Source: DASZHJ01 sp035507155
Lineage (GTDB): Bacteria > Pseudomonadota > Alphaproteobacteria > ATCC43930 > CGMCC-115725
Length of the DNA: 64,000 nt
Assembly (NCBI GenBank): GCA_035507155.1
Contig: DATJOK010000071.1
Span: forward strand, 1 to 64,000
Reading direction: 5' to 3'
Shown one piece after another: positions 8,144 to 17,258 of the stretch (positions are counted from its first letter, which is position 1; each line of letters starts with the position of its first letter). Both the position numbers and the translations under genes were made by a program. A model generated the notes under the pieces. The model was not told the origin of the DNA, ran no database searches, and saw only the letters and a list, made by a program, of their open reading frames with translations.

Positions 8144-9454
8144 ATGGAAGGCAGCGCGGTAGGGCACGATCAGGCGGAGCTCTGGACGCGGGCGCGCCGC
8201 CATCTCCTGCAGTTCGGCGGCAAGTTCGTCGATTTCGTGCCGGTGTGGGCGGAGGGCGCCTTCCTCTACGACGCGGGCGGCCGCCGCGTGCTCGATTTCA
8301 CCTCCGGCCAGATGAGCGCGATCCTCGGCCATTGCCATCCTGAGATCGTCGCGGTGGTGCGCGAGCAGGTGAGCCGGCTCGATCATCTCTTCTCCTCGAT
8401 GGTGAGCAAGCCGGTGATCGATCTCGCCTCGGCGCTGGCGCGGCTGGTGCCGGAGCTGCCGAAGGCGATGCTGCTCTCCACCGGCGGCGAGGCCAATGAG
8501 GCCGCGATCAAGATCGCGAAGCTGGTGACCGGCGGCTGGGAGGTGGTGGGCTTCGCTCAGTCCTGGCACGGCATGACCGGCGCCGCCGCTTCTGCGACCT
8601 ACAAGGCGGGTCGCCGCGGCTATGGGCCGATGGCGGTGGGCTCCTTCGCAATCCCGGCTCCGAGCAGCTATAAGCCGCGCTTCCCCGGCATTGACTGGCG
8701 CGCCGAGCTCGACGACGCCTTCAACCTCCTCGACCGCCAGAGCACCGGCAATCTCGCCGCCTTCATCGCCGAGCCGGTGCTGAGCAGCGGCGGCATCATC
8801 GAGCTGCCGCTGGGCTATCTCGCCGCCCTCAAGCAGAAATGCCGCGAGCGCGGCATGCTCCTGATTCTCGACGAGGCGCAGACCGGCATGGGCCGCACCG
8901 GCACCCTATTCGCCTTCGAGCGCGACGGCGTGACACCCGACATTCTCGTGCTGTCGAAGACGCTGGGCGCCGGATTGCCGCTCTCGGCGGTGATGGTCGG
9001 CGACGAGATCGCCAGGACCTGCGACGAGCGCGGCTTCCTCTTCTACACCACCCACGTCAACGATCCGCTGCCGGCGGCAGTGGGCGCCAAGGTGATCGAG
9101 ATCGTCGAGCGCGATGGGCTCGCGGCGCGCGCCAAGGAGATGGGGACGCGGCTCAAGAACGGGCTCCTCGAGCTGCAGCGGAAATATCCCTGCATCGGCG
9201 ACGTGCGCGGCCGCGGGCTGCTGCTCGGTCTCGAATTCGCACCGACCGAGGGCAAGTCGCATGCCTCCGCCCAGGAGCTCTCCGACAAGGTGACCGACGC
9301 GGCGCTCCGGTTGGGCCTCAGCGCCAACATCGTTCGCGCCGGCGCCTCCGCCGGCGTGATGCGCATCGCGCCGCCGCTCACCGTGAGCGCCGCCGAGATC
9401 GACCTCGGCCTGGAGATGCTCGGCGCCGCGCTCGCGGAGACGGTGAGAGACTAA
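8144..9454 (+). CDS. dgdA: 2,2-dialkylglycine decarboxylase-like class III aminotransferase
   Basis: PLP enzyme of 436 residues. The segment around FYTTHVNDPLPAAVG, the pyridoxal lysine Lys272 in SKTLGAGLPL, and RIAPPLTVS with Arg407 closely resemble the 2,2-dialkylglycine decarboxylase of Burkholderia (Lys272 there too). That enzyme couples decarboxylation of 2-aminoisobutyrate-type substrates to transamination of pyruvate. PLP-site motifs STGGEANEAAIKIAK and ILDEAQTGMGRTG are also present. Other class III aminotransferase activities remain possible. It is last in the coxMSL-cupin unit; its stop overlaps the convergent permease stop. Confidence 0.82.
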   Translation: MEGSAVGHDQAELWTRARRHLLQFGGKFVDFVPVWAEGAFLYDAGGRRVLDFTSGQMSAILGHCHPEIVAVVREQVSRLDHLFSSMVSKPVIDLASALARLVPELPKAMLLSTGGEANEAAIKIAKLVTGGWEVVGFAQSWHGMTGAAASATYKAGRRGYGPMAVGSFAIPAPSSYKPRFPGIDWRAELDDAFNLLDRQSTGNLAAFIAEPVLSSGGIIELPLGYLAALKQKCRERGMLLILDEAQTGMGRTGTLFAFERDGVTPDILVLSKTLGAGLPLSAVMVGDEIARTCDERGFLFYTTHVNDPLPAAVGAKVIEIVERDGLAARAKEMGTRLKNGLLELQRKYPCIGDVRGRGLLLGLEFAPTEGKSHASAQELSDKVTDAALRLGLSANIVRAGASAGVMRIAPPLTVSAAEIDLGLEMLGAALAETVRD

Positions 9455-11025
9455 TCTCCCTCGCTGATCACCGCTGGAGCCGTCGCGGGGGCGGCATACT
9501 CCACCGCGAAGCAGATCGCGGCGACCAGCAGATAGCCCAGCGAGACCGTCGGCGAGGCGGCGATGCCGAGGGACTCGCCATGGATCAGGCCGAAGAAGGC
9601 GAGGATCGCCCCGGCAAGCGCGTAGACGCCGGCCCAGCGGAATTTTCGATCGATGATGAAGGCGGCGATGGCGCCCAAGATGAGGCCGGCGAGGATCGCG
9701 CCGCCGCCCAGCAGCTGCATGCCGCGATAGACGACGCCGACGCCCATCAGCTTCGCCATGCCGAGCTTCTCCGCCGAGGTGCCGGCGGCGGCGAGCGCGC
9801 CGTCTACCTGGGTCTGCGCCCAGGCGGCGATGTTGGGGATCATCGCCAGCATCACCGCGGGCGCGTGGGAGGCGGGCGTCGTCTGGAAGGCCTGGGCGCC
9901 GATGACGAGGCCGATATAGAGCAGGATCGGCAGGATGGCGGCGAGCGGCACCACCGCCAGCAGCATCGCGGTCAGGCCCAGGAAGCAGACACCGGCGATC
10001 ACCACGCCGGTCGCCAGCGAATAGCCGATGCGGCCACCGACCGCCTTCCACCCGGGATGGCCGATATAGACCGCGGGCGGGAAGGGACTGCCGAGGAAGG
10101 AGCCGACGATGGCGCCGATGCCGTCGGCGAGCAGGATCTGGCGGAGGTTGTAGCTGTCGCCGGCGGCGGCGGCGCTCTCCACGTTGTTCATGCCCTCGGT
10201 GAAATTGTAGATGCCGAGGGGGATCGCGGTGACCAGCAGCGGGCCGATGTTGCCGAGGCCGGCGAAGACGTCGCCGCTGGGGACCGGGAGGCGCAGGCCG
10301 AACTGGTTGAGCGACGCTACTACCGCCGCCGGCTGCATGTAGTCGCTCAGATGGAAGGCGGTGGCGAGCCAGCCGATCGCGGTGCCGACCACCACCGCCA
10401 GCAGCCCGCCGGGCAGGCCCCAGGGCAGCCGCACATTGGCGGTCCAGCTGATCAGCACGATGGCGAGCGACAGGAAGGCGATCCACGGCACCTCCCAGCT
10501 CTGGAAGCTCGGCCGCATGGAGATGAAGGCGATGGAGACGCCGGCGAGCGTCCCCAGCATTGCGGCGCGCGGCGTGTATTTGCGGATGGTGGGGCCGACG
10601 AAGGCGCCCAGCAGGACGATGAGGCCGATGATGAAGCACCAGGCGAGGCCGGCGCGCCAGGCGAGCAGCGGATCCTTGGTCTTGAGATAGACCGGCAGCA
10701 TGATCAGAAAGACGACGATGAACATGTGCGGCACGCTCGGCCCATAGGGCATCGCCGTCACGTCGGAGCGGCGCTCGCCCTTCGAGAGCTGCACCGCGAG
10801 GAACGCGTAGAACAGATTCCCGAGCGGCAACGCGATGCCGAGCGCCGGCAGGATGCGGCCATAGACGACACCGTCGGGCAGCTGCACCACGCCGAGGCAG
10901 AGCCCGGTCAGCACGATCAGGTTGAGGATGACATTGGTGAAGAGGCCGAAGAAGGCATTCCAGTCTCCCGGCACCCACCAGCGCACCGCGTAGTCAGCCG
11001 CCCCCGTCACTGTTGCGGTCGTCAT
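9451..11025 (-). CDS. NCS2-family xanthine/uracil-type permease
   Basis: Polytopic inner-membrane protein (524 residues, about 12-14 hydrophobic segments) of the nucleobase transporter group. Residues 60-90 (AVQLSKGERR, MPYGPSVPHMF) and the repeated long hydrophobic helices fit the AzgA/NCS2-like permeases for purines, uracil and related rings. The substrate cannot be read from sequence. A GGGGACAGG site precedes the ATG at 11025. It is last in the operon that starts with the ABC binding protein at 18869, 19 bases after the biuret hydrolase-like gene. A ring compound such as a purine, pyrimidine or s-triazine is the plausible cargo. Confidence 0.82.
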   Translation of the reverse strand: MTTATVTGAADYAVRWWVPGDWNAFFGLFTNVILNLIVLTGLCLGVVQLPDGVVYGRILPALGIALPLGNLFYAFLAVQLSKGERRSDVTAMPYGPSVPHMFIVVFLIMLPVYLKTKDPLLAWRAGLAWCFIIGLIVLLGAFVGPTIRKYTPRAAMLGTLAGVSIAFISMRPSFQSWEVPWIAFLSLAIVLISWTANVRLPWGLPGGLLAVVVGTAIGWLATAFHLSDYMQPAAVVASLNQFGLRLPVPSGDVFAGLGNIGPLLVTAIPLGIYNFTEGMNNVESAAAAGDSYNLRQILLADGIGAIVGSFLGSPFPPAVYIGHPGWKAVGGRIGYSLATGVVIAGVCFLGLTAMLLAVVPLAAILPILLYIGLVIGAQAFQTTPASHAPAVMLAMIPNIAAWAQTQVDGALAAAGTSAEKLGMAKLMGVGVVYRGMQLLGGGAILAGLILGAIAAFIIDRKFRWAGVYALAGAILAFFGLIHGESLGIAASPTVSLGYLLVAAICFAVEYAAPATAPAVISEGD

Positions 11026-11044
11026 CGCCTGTCCCCTCTTTTGA

Positions 11045-11710
11045 TTATGTTCCCAGACTTTCCAGCAGCTGACGCGAGCTCCCCACCCAGCCGAAGATGC
11101 CGCCCTGCGCCTTCACCATGGCGAGCGCCGCCGCGTGGAATTCGGGAAAATACGAGGCGACGCAGTCCTCCAGCACGAGGCAGTCGTAGCCGCGATCATT
11201 CGCCTCGCGCACGGTGGTGTTGACGCAGACCTCCGTCGTGACGCCGCAGACGATGAGCTGCTTGATGCCGCGGTTGCGCAGCATTGGCTCCAGATCGGTG
11301 GCGTAGAAGGCGCCCTTGCCGGGCTTGTCCACCACCGGCTCGCCCGCGATCGGGGCAAGCTCGCTGATGATGCCGTGGCCCTTCTCGCCATGGACGAGGA
11401 TGCGGCCCATCGGCCCCATGTCGCCGATGCCGACCTTGAGCTTGCCGCGCCGCTTCTTCGCCGGCGGCAGGTCGGAGAGATCCGGGCGATGGCCCTCGCG
11501 GGTGTGCACGACGAAGAGGCCGAGCTTGCGCGCCGCCGCCAGCACCGCGGCGGTCGGCTCGATGGCGCGGCGAAGCTTCGAGACGTCGTTGCCGAGCGCG
11601 GCGCCGAAGCCGCCGGGCTCGACGAAGTCGCGCTGCATGTCGATGATCATGAGCGCGGCGGTCGCCGGCTCATACTCGAAGGGATAGGGCTCCGCCGCTA
11701 CTTCCGGCAT
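11045..11710 (-). CDS. biuH: isochorismatase-like cysteine hydrolase, biuret/triuret hydrolase type
   Basis: 221 residues from the ATG at 11710; two ATGs further upstream are also in frame. The Asp-Lys-Cys triad of the family is Asp24 (MIIDMQ), Lys129 (VDKPGKG) and Cys162 (GVTTEVCVN). The stretches HTREGHRPDL, VVDKPGKGAF and REANDRGYDCLVLEDC are characteristic of biuret hydrolase from Rhizobium, which makes allophanate and ammonia. Triuret hydrolase (TrtA) is a close relative that makes carboxybiuret, the AtzE substrate, so either activity fits the neighbours. RutB and N-carbamoylsarcosine amidase are more distant options. It lies between atzE and the permease. Confidence 0.82.
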   Translation of the reverse strand: MPEVAAEPYPFEYEPATAALMIIDMQRDFVEPGGFGAALGNDVSKLRRAIEPTAAVLAAARKLGLFVVHTREGHRPDLSDLPPAKKRRGKLKVGIGDMGPMGRILVHGEKGHGIISELAPIAGEPVVDKPGKGAFYATDLEPMLRNRGIKQLIVCGVTTEVCVNTTVREANDRGYDCLVLEDCVASYFPEFHAAALAMVKAQGGIFGWVGSSRQLLESLGT

Positions 11711-11793
11711 AGGCATCTCCGCCGAAGGGATCGGGCCTCTGCGGCGAGCACACGCAAATCCTCGCCGCATCCTCGCCCGCGGCGATGCAATAG

Positions 11794-13188
11794 TCAGGCC
11801 AGCGCCGGAACCGGAGAAGCGACGATGCCGGCCTGCTCCAGCGCATGGGCGACGCGCAGCGCCAGCGCCTCCTTCCAGGGCGCGGCGATGATCTGCACGC
11901 CGATCGGCAGCGGTCCGAGCCCGTGCACCGGCACCGCCACGACAGGGAGGCCGATGAAGGAGATCGGCTGGGTGAACATGCCCATGTTGGGACGCACGGC
12001 CACCTCGGCGCCGCCGATGCGTATCGTTTCCTGGCCGATGAGGGTGGCAGGACAGGGTGTCGCCGGGGCGAGGATGATGTCGGAGGCCGCGAAGAGCTCC
12101 AGCACCCGGGCTCGGTACCAGCGGCGGAAGCGCTGCGCCTGCACCGCCCAGGCGGCGGGAATGAGCGCGCCCGCGAGCAGGCGATCGCGCGTCGCGGGAT
12201 CGAAATCCTGCGCGCGCTTCATGAGATCGGGTAGATGGAGGTTGGCGCCCTCCGACGCCGAGATCACGAAGGCGGCGGCGCGCGCCCGGGCGGCTTCCGG
12301 CACGACGATCTCGCGCTTGGCGCCGAGCGCCGTTGCCACCTTTGCCACCGCCTGCTGCGCCTGCTCCGTATTCTCGGGCGCGAAATGGCCGCGGGCGATC
12401 GCGAGGCGAAGCCCATCAGCGCCGCGCGCGAGCTCCGGCAGGGCTGGCTCGATCGGGCCCTCGCGGCAGACGGGGTCGTGCGGATCGGAGCCCTGCAGCG
12501 CGTCGTAGCAGAGGGCGAGATCGCCGACCGAGCGGGCGAAGGGACCGATGTGGTCAAGGCTCGCGACGAAGGGCCGCGTGCCGGCGCGGCTCAGCCGGCC
12601 ATAGGTCGGCTTCAGGCCGAAGATCCCGCAGAGCGAGGCCGGCACGCGGATCGAGCCGTTGGTGTCGGAGCCGAGGGTGAGCGGCACCAGTCCGCCGGCC
12701 ACCGCCGCCGCCGAGCCGCCCGAGGAGCCGCCGGCGATCCGCTGGAGGTCGTGCGGGTTGTGCGCGGGTCCATAGTGGGCGTTCTCGGTGGTGAAGCCGT
12801 AGGCATATTCGTCCATGTTGAGGGCGCCCAGCAGCACCGCGCCCGCCTCCCTGAGCCGCCGCACCGCGGTCGCGTCGCGCGCCGCCGGCGGATTCTCGGC
12901 GTCGATCTTGGAGCCGGCGATGGTGGTGACACCGCTGATGTCGAAGAGGTTTTTGACCGCGACCGGAACGCCGGCAAGAGCGCCGGGATCCTCGCCCCGG
13001 GCCCGCTTGGCGTCGACCGTCCGGGCTTCGGCGAGTGCCCGTTCGGCAGTCACTTTGGTGAAGCTGTTGAGTTTGGCGTCGACCCCGGCAATGCGGGCGA
13101 GCGCCTGCTCGGCGATCTCGACCGCGCTGGCGTCGCCGGACCGGACGGCGGCGGCGATTTCCCGCGCGCTCGCGGTTGGCCCGATCAT
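11794..13188 (-). CDS. atzE: amidase AtzE (1-carboxybiuret hydrolase catalytic subunit)
   Basis: Amidase-signature enzyme of 464 residues. The Ser-cisSer-Lys triad is Lys79 (AVKNLFD), Ser155 (GGSSGGS) and Ser179 (SDTNGSIRVPA), with the canonical 24-residue spacing between the serines. Strong local identity to AtzE/HpxY and the overlap of its start with the atzG stop (ATGA) identify it better than a generic amidase. In Pseudomonas sp. ADP, AtzE with AtzG deaminates 1-carboxybiuret to 1,3-dicarboxyurea. AtzF lies on the other side of the divergent promoter, completing the route to ammonia and CO2. Confidence 0.88.
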   Translation of the reverse strand: MIGPTASAREIAAAVRSGDASAVEIAEQALARIAGVDAKLNSFTKVTAERALAEARTVDAKRARGEDPGALAGVPVAVKNLFDISGVTTIAGSKIDAENPPAARDATAVRRLREAGAVLLGALNMDEYAYGFTTENAHYGPAHNPHDLQRIAGGSSGGSAAAVAGGLVPLTLGSDTNGSIRVPASLCGIFGLKPTYGRLSRAGTRPFVASLDHIGPFARSVGDLALCYDALQGSDPHDPVCREGPIEPALPELARGADGLRLAIARGHFAPENTEQAQQAVAKVATALGAKREIVVPEAARARAAAFVISASEGANLHLPDLMKRAQDFDPATRDRLLAGALIPAAWAVQAQRFRRWYRARVLELFAASDIILAPATPCPATLIGQETIRIGGAEVAVRPNMGMFTQPISFIGLPVVAVPVHGLGPLPIGVQIIAAPWKEALALRVAHALEQAGIVASPVPALA

Positions 13189-13370
13189 GGCCGGAAGACT
13201 GGCGCCGGCTCATCCTCGTCGGCGAGCGGGAATTCCATCACCAGCTGGGCGAGGGCGCCGATGCGTTCCATGTTGAGGATCACGCCGGGCCGATGCGCCG
13301 GCGCGATCTCGAGACCTATGCAGCCGGACGCGGCGTCCACGAAGACGGCGACGTCGAAACGGTCGTCCAT
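13185..13370 (-). CDS. atzG: AtzG-like small subunit (DUF4089) of carboxybiuret hydrolase
   Basis: 61-residue protein ending in FPLADEDEPAPVFRP, the hallmark of the DUF4089/AtzG/HpxX family. AtzG is the non-catalytic partner that stabilises AtzE, in an arrangement like GatC with GatA. The central RPGVILNMERI also fits. It lies 15 bases after the ATPase gene and overlaps atzE by 4 bases, so the two subunits are translationally coupled. At 61 residues it is slightly shorter than the roughly 68 residues of the Pseudomonas protein, the difference being at the N-terminus. Confidence 0.88.
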   Translation of the reverse strand: MDDRFDVAVFVDAASGCIGLEIAPAHRPGVILNMERIGALAQLVMEFPLADEDEPAPVFRP

Positions 13371-13385
13371 GGCTCCTCCTCTCGA

Positions 13386-14420
13386 TCAGGTGCCGACGCT
13401 CGCGAGAGCGGCGGCGGCGCGGCTTTCATGGCGCTCTGCAAAGTGGCATGCAACGGCGCGCCTGTCGCCCCAGGAAACGAGATCGGGCATGGCTTCCGCG
13501 CAGCGCGGCTGGCCCAAGGGACAGCGGCCGTAGAAGCGGCAGGTGTTGGGATCGGGATCGATGGGGCTCAGCGGCTCGCCGGGGAGCGCAAGGCGCGGCC
13601 GACGCGCGCCCACTGCCAGCACCGGGATCGCCGCGACGAGGGCTGCCGTATAGGGGTGCGCCGGCGCCGCGAACACCTCGGCGGTGGGACCGGCCTCGAC
13701 GATCTTGCCGGAGTACATGACGATGACGCGGTCGCAGAGCAGGCGCACCACGTTGAGATCGTGGCTGACGAAGATGTAGCTGAGGCCGAGGCGCCGCTTC
13801 AGATCGTCGAGGAGGCGCAGGATCAGCACCTGGACGGAGACGTCGAGCGCCGAAGTGGGCTCGTCGAGGATCAGAAGCCGGGGCTCGACGGCGATCGCCC
13901 GGGCGATGCCGACGCGGGCTTTCTGGCCGCCGGAGAGCTGATGCGGGAAGCGGCCCAGCAGCTCCGGCGCGAGGCCGCAGAGCTGCGCCAGCTCCTCCAC
14001 CCGTGTCTGCAACCCTTCGCCACTCAGCTTGCGGAGCCGGCGCAGCGGATCGGCGATGGCGGCGAAGGCGGTGAAGCGCGGGTTGAGCGAGTCCGTCGGA
14101 TCCTGGAACACCATCTGGATCCGCGACCGCTCGGCCGCGCGTCCGAAGCCGCGGGCGGGGATGGCGCCGATATCGCGCCCCTCGAAGAGGATGCGGCCGT
14201 CGCTAGGGTCGATGAGGCGGGCGATCACCCGGGCGAGGGTCGACTTGCCGCAGCCGCTCTCGCCCACCAGTCCCAGCGTCTCGCCTTCGGCGAGGGTGAA
14301 GCTGACCTGGTCGACCGCGTGGAGCTGGGCGGGCGTCCGGCCCGGCCGCCACCAGCCGCCGGCCGCTCCCTTCACCGGGAAGCGGCGCGCGAGGTCGCGG
14401 ATGTCGAGGAGCGCGCTCAT
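13386..14420 (-). CDS. peptide-type ABC transporter ATPase (DppF-like)
   Basis: 344-residue ATP-binding subunit. Walker A GESGCGKST, signature LSGGQKARVGIARA, Walker B LLILDEPTSALD and the H-loop VSHDLN are all intact. The C-terminal oligopeptide-type extension carries the cysteine-containing CRFYGRCPLGQPRC motif. The ATG overlaps the stop of the preceding ATPase by 4 bases. With its four upstream partners it forms a complete importer for an organic nitrogen compound; the following atzG and atzE make a ureide more likely than a peptide. Confidence 0.92.
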   Translation of the reverse strand: MSALLDIRDLARRFPVKGAAGGWWRPGRTPAQLHAVDQVSFTLAEGETLGLVGESGCGKSTLARVIARLIDPSDGRILFEGRDIGAIPARGFGRAAERSRIQMVFQDPTDSLNPRFTAFAAIADPLRRLRKLSGEGLQTRVEELAQLCGLAPELLGRFPHQLSGGQKARVGIARAIAVEPRLLILDEPTSALDVSVQVLILRLLDDLKRRLGLSYIFVSHDLNVVRLLCDRVIVMYSGKIVEAGPTAEVFAAPAHPYTAALVAAIPVLAVGARRPRLALPGEPLSPIDPDPNTCRFYGRCPLGQPRCAEAMPDLVSWGDRRAVACHFAERHESRAAAALASVGT

Positions 14421-15385
14421 AGCGGGTGATGACAGGCGACCATGTGGCCTGCCGCGATCGCGATCCGGGGCAAGTGCTCCTCGCAGTGAAGATCGCGGCG
14501 GTCGCAGCGGGCGCTGAAGCGGCAGGGCGGCAGATTGGCGCTGCGGAGATCAGGCAGCCCGCCCGGGATCGCCGTGAGATTGCGCAGGCTGCCGGTCGGC
14601 CGTGGCGTCGCCGCGATCAGGCTTCGCGTATAGGGATGCCGCGGATGCGCCAGCAGCTCGGCGGTGGGCGCGCATTCCACGATGTGGCCCGCATGCATGA
14701 CGGCAATGCGGTCCGCCTGCTCCGAAGCGAGGCCGAGGTCGTGGGTGATCAGCAGGGTCGCCATCTCGCGGGAGCGGGCGAGCTCACCGATCAGGTCCAT
14801 GATCACCGCCTGGGTGGTGACGTCGAGGCCGGTGGTGATCTCGTCGGCGATCAGCAGCGCGGGCGAGCAGGCGAGCGCGATGGCGATCATCACCCGCTGG
14901 CACATGCCGCCGGAGAGCTCGAAGGGATAGGCCCGTGCCCGTCGCTCGGGATCGGGGATCTTCACCTGCGCCAGCAGCTCGATGGCCCTGGCCGCCGCCT
15001 GCGCCGGCAGTACATTGGCGTGGCGCAGCAGCACGTCGGCGAGCTGCTTGCCGACGGCGCGGATCGGGTTCAGCGCGGTGCGCGGGTTCTGGAACACCAT
15101 GGCGAGCTCGCGCCCGCGCATCTCCTGCAGGTCGCGCTCGGCGGTGGCGAGGAGGTCGAGGCCGCCGAAGGCGATGCCGCCGGCGGTGATCCGCGCGGCG
15201 GGGTCGAGGATCCCCATGACGGCAAAGGCGGTGACCGACTTGCCGGAGCCGCTCTCCCCCACGAGCGCTAGCGTCTCGCCGCGGCCGATCTCGAAGCTCA
15301 CGCGATCGAGGGCGCGCACGGTGCCGGATCGGGTGCGGAACTCGACCGAGAGGTCGGTCACGGCGAGGAGCGGGACGGCGCTCAT
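14417..15385 (-). CDS. peptide-type ABC transporter ATPase (DppD-like)
   Basis: 322 residues beginning MSAVPLLAVTDLSVEF at the ATG at 15385; a longer frame upstream is only the open frame antiparallel to the permease. Walker A GESGSGKSV, signature LSGGMCQRVMIAIAL and H-loop ITHDLG are present. Walker B reads LLIADEITTGLD, with Ile in place of the usual Pro, a conservative departure that keeps the catalytic Glu. The C-terminal CRFSARCDRRDLHC cysteine motif is typical of the DppD/OppD group. It overlaps both neighbours by 4 bases. Confidence 0.92.
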   Translation of the reverse strand: MSAVPLLAVTDLSVEFRTRSGTVRALDRVSFEIGRGETLALVGESGSGKSVTAFAVMGILDPAARITAGGIAFGGLDLLATAERDLQEMRGRELAMVFQNPRTALNPIRAVGKQLADVLLRHANVLPAQAAARAIELLAQVKIPDPERRARAYPFELSGGMCQRVMIAIALACSPALLIADEITTGLDVTTQAVIMDLIGELARSREMATLLITHDLGLASEQADRIAVMHAGHIVECAPTAELLAHPRHPYTRSLIAATPRPTGSLRNLTAIPGGLPDLRSANLPPCRFSARCDRRDLHCEEHLPRIAIAAGHMVACHHPL

Positions 15386-16227
15386 GTGCGCTTCCGCGGG
15401 TCGACGATGTCGCGGAGCCCGTCCCCCAGCAGGTTGAAGCAGAACACGGCGGCCATCAGGACGAGGCCGGGGAAGAGCGCCACCCACCATTCGCCGGATA
15501 CGATGAAGCTCGCGCCCTCCGCCACCATGATGCCCCACTCGGCGGTGGGCGGCCGCACGCCGAGGCCGATGAAGGAGAGGCCGGCGGCGTTCAGGATCGC
15601 GTAGCCGAGGGTGAGCGAGATCTGCACCACCATAATCGGCATGATGTTGGGAAGGATCTGCGCGAGCAGGATGCGCCCTTCGCCGTTGCCGGAGAGCCGC
15701 GCCGCCTCCACGAAGCCCGCATCGCGGCGGATGTTGGCCTCGGCGCGAGCGACGCGGGCGTAGATCGGCAGGTTGATGATGGCGGTGGCGTAGACGATGT
15801 TGGCGACCGTGTTGCCGAGGGCGGCGACGATCCCCATCGCCAGCACGAAGAGCGGAAATGCCATGATGGTGTCGACGAGACGGCCCACCACGCGGTCGGA
15901 CCAGCCGCCAAAATAGCCGGCGGCGATCCCCATCAGCGTGCCCAGCGCGAAGGCGAGCACGACCGAGACGATGGCGATGCCGAAGTCGAGCCGCGTCGCC
16001 ACCAGGATGCGGCTCAGGATGTCGCGACCGAGCTGGTCGGTGCCGAACCAATGCGCGGCGTCCGGCGGATGCAGCGCCTGGGCAGTGTCGCTCGCCAGCG
16101 GGTCGAAGGGCGCGATCACCGGTCCGACGAGCGCCAGCAGGAGCAGCAGCAAGAAGAAAGCCGCGGCGCCGCCGGTCACGGGATTCTCCCGCAGCACGTG
16201 GCGGGCATGACGGAGAAGCGCGCTCAC
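15382..16227 (-). CDS. peptide-type ABC transporter permease (DppC-like)
   Basis: 281 residues from a GTG start at 16227, where GTGA overlaps the stop of the upstream permease. The N-terminal helix, the motif HWFGTDQLGRDILSRI and six membrane segments fit DppC. The EAA loop that docks the ATPase reads EAARLSGNGEGRILLAQILP (residues about 178-197). The C-terminus SGEWWVALFPG and DGLRDIVDPR is typical. It forms the permease pair with the next gene upstream. Confidence 0.92.
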   Translation of the reverse strand: MSALLRHARHVLRENPVTGGAAAFFLLLLLLALVGPVIAPFDPLASDTAQALHPPDAAHWFGTDQLGRDILSRILVATRLDFGIAIVSVVLAFALGTLMGIAAGYFGGWSDRVVGRLVDTIMAFPLFVLAMGIVAALGNTVANIVYATAIINLPIYARVARAEANIRRDAGFVEAARLSGNGEGRILLAQILPNIMPIMVVQISLTLGYAILNAAGLSFIGLGVRPPTAEWGIMVAEGASFIVSGEWWVALFPGLVLMAAVFCFNLLGDGLRDIVDPRKRT

Positions 16228-17237
16228 GCGGTGACGCCGATGCGGGGATCGAGCACGCCGTAGAGCAGGTCGATCGCGAGGTTGAGGGCGATGTAGAGGA
16301 GCGCCATGGTGAGCACGAAGCCCTGCACCGGCGCGTAATCCGAGGCGATCAGCGCTTCGACCGCATAGGAGCCGATGCCGGGCCAGGCGAAGACCTTCTC
16401 CACCAGCACGTTGGCGCCGAGCAGGAAGGAGAACACCATGCCGAGCGTGGTGATGACCGGCAGGATTGCGTTGCCGAGGGCATAGACGCCGACGATGCGG
16501 CTGCGCGTCAAGCCGGTGGCGCGCGCCGTGCGGACGAAATCGCTGGAAAGCGCGGCGATCATCGAGGCCCGCGTCATGCGGGCGAGCGGCGCCAGGGAGA
16601 AGATCGCGAGGGTGAGGGCCGGCAGCAGGAGCTGGGCAAAGGCGGCGCGGAAGGTCTCGAGATCGCCCGCGAGCAGGCTGTCGATCAGGTAGAAGCCGGT
16701 GCGGGTCGGCGGCGCCGAGGCGAAGACGTCGAGCCGGCCGAGGGGCGCCGGCGCCCAGCCCGCGAGGTAGTAGAAGACGTAGACCAGCAGCAGGCCGGTG
16801 AAGAAGGTCGGCAGTGAGACGCCCGCCGTCGAGATGACGCGGCAGAGGTGGTCGATCCAGGAGCCGGGTCGCGTCGCGGCGAGGATGCCGAGCGGCATGG
16901 CGATGGCGACCGCGATCGCGAGGCCGAGCAGGGTGAGCTCGGCGGAAGCGGGGAGCCGCGTCATCAGATCGCTCAGCACCGGCTGGCCTGTCGTGAGCGA
17001 GGTCCCGAGATCGCCGTGGGCGAGGCTCTTGACGTAATCCAGGAACTGCGCCGGCAGGCTCTTGTCGAGACCGAGCTTGTGGCGGATCTCGGCGATCCCC
17101 TCCGCGGTCGCCGCGGGCCCGGCGAAATAGACCGCGGGATCGCCGGGAAGCGCGCGCGTCAGCAGGAAGGTCACGATGATCACGCCGACCACGCTCGGGA
17201 GCGCGGTGAAGAGCCGGCGGAGGATGAGAGGTGCCAT
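16224..17237 (-). CDS. peptide-type ABC transporter permease (DppB-like)
   Basis: 337-residue inner-membrane permease. The N-terminus MAPLILRRLFTALPSVVGVI with LPGDPAVYF is typical of DppB, followed by GDLGTSLTTGQPVL and an EAA loop (VRTARATGLTRSRIVGVYAL). The C-terminal LLYGVLDPRIGVTA closes the family pattern. It starts 21 bases after the binding-protein gene and overlaps dppC-like by 4 bases. Confidence 0.92.
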   Translation of the reverse strand: MAPLILRRLFTALPSVVGVIIVTFLLTRALPGDPAVYFAGPAATAEGIAEIRHKLGLDKSLPAQFLDYVKSLAHGDLGTSLTTGQPVLSDLMTRLPASAELTLLGLAIAVAIAMPLGILAATRPGSWIDHLCRVISTAGVSLPTFFTGLLLVYVFYYLAGWAPAPLGRLDVFASAPPTRTGFYLIDSLLAGDLETFRAAFAQLLLPALTLAIFSLAPLARMTRASMIAALSSDFVRTARATGLTRSRIVGVYALGNAILPVITTLGMVFSFLLGANVLVEKVFAWPGIGSYAVEALIASDYAPVQGFVLTMALLYIALNLAIDLLYGVLDPRIGVTA

Positions 17238-17258
17238 CGTCCCGCCGCAACCGCGGTT

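Noticed and set aside
8839..11223. 794-codon plus-strand frame running across dgdA and the NCS2 permease
   Set aside because: The translation is a low-complexity mix of Arg, Asp and Gly and overlaps two well-supported genes in other frames.
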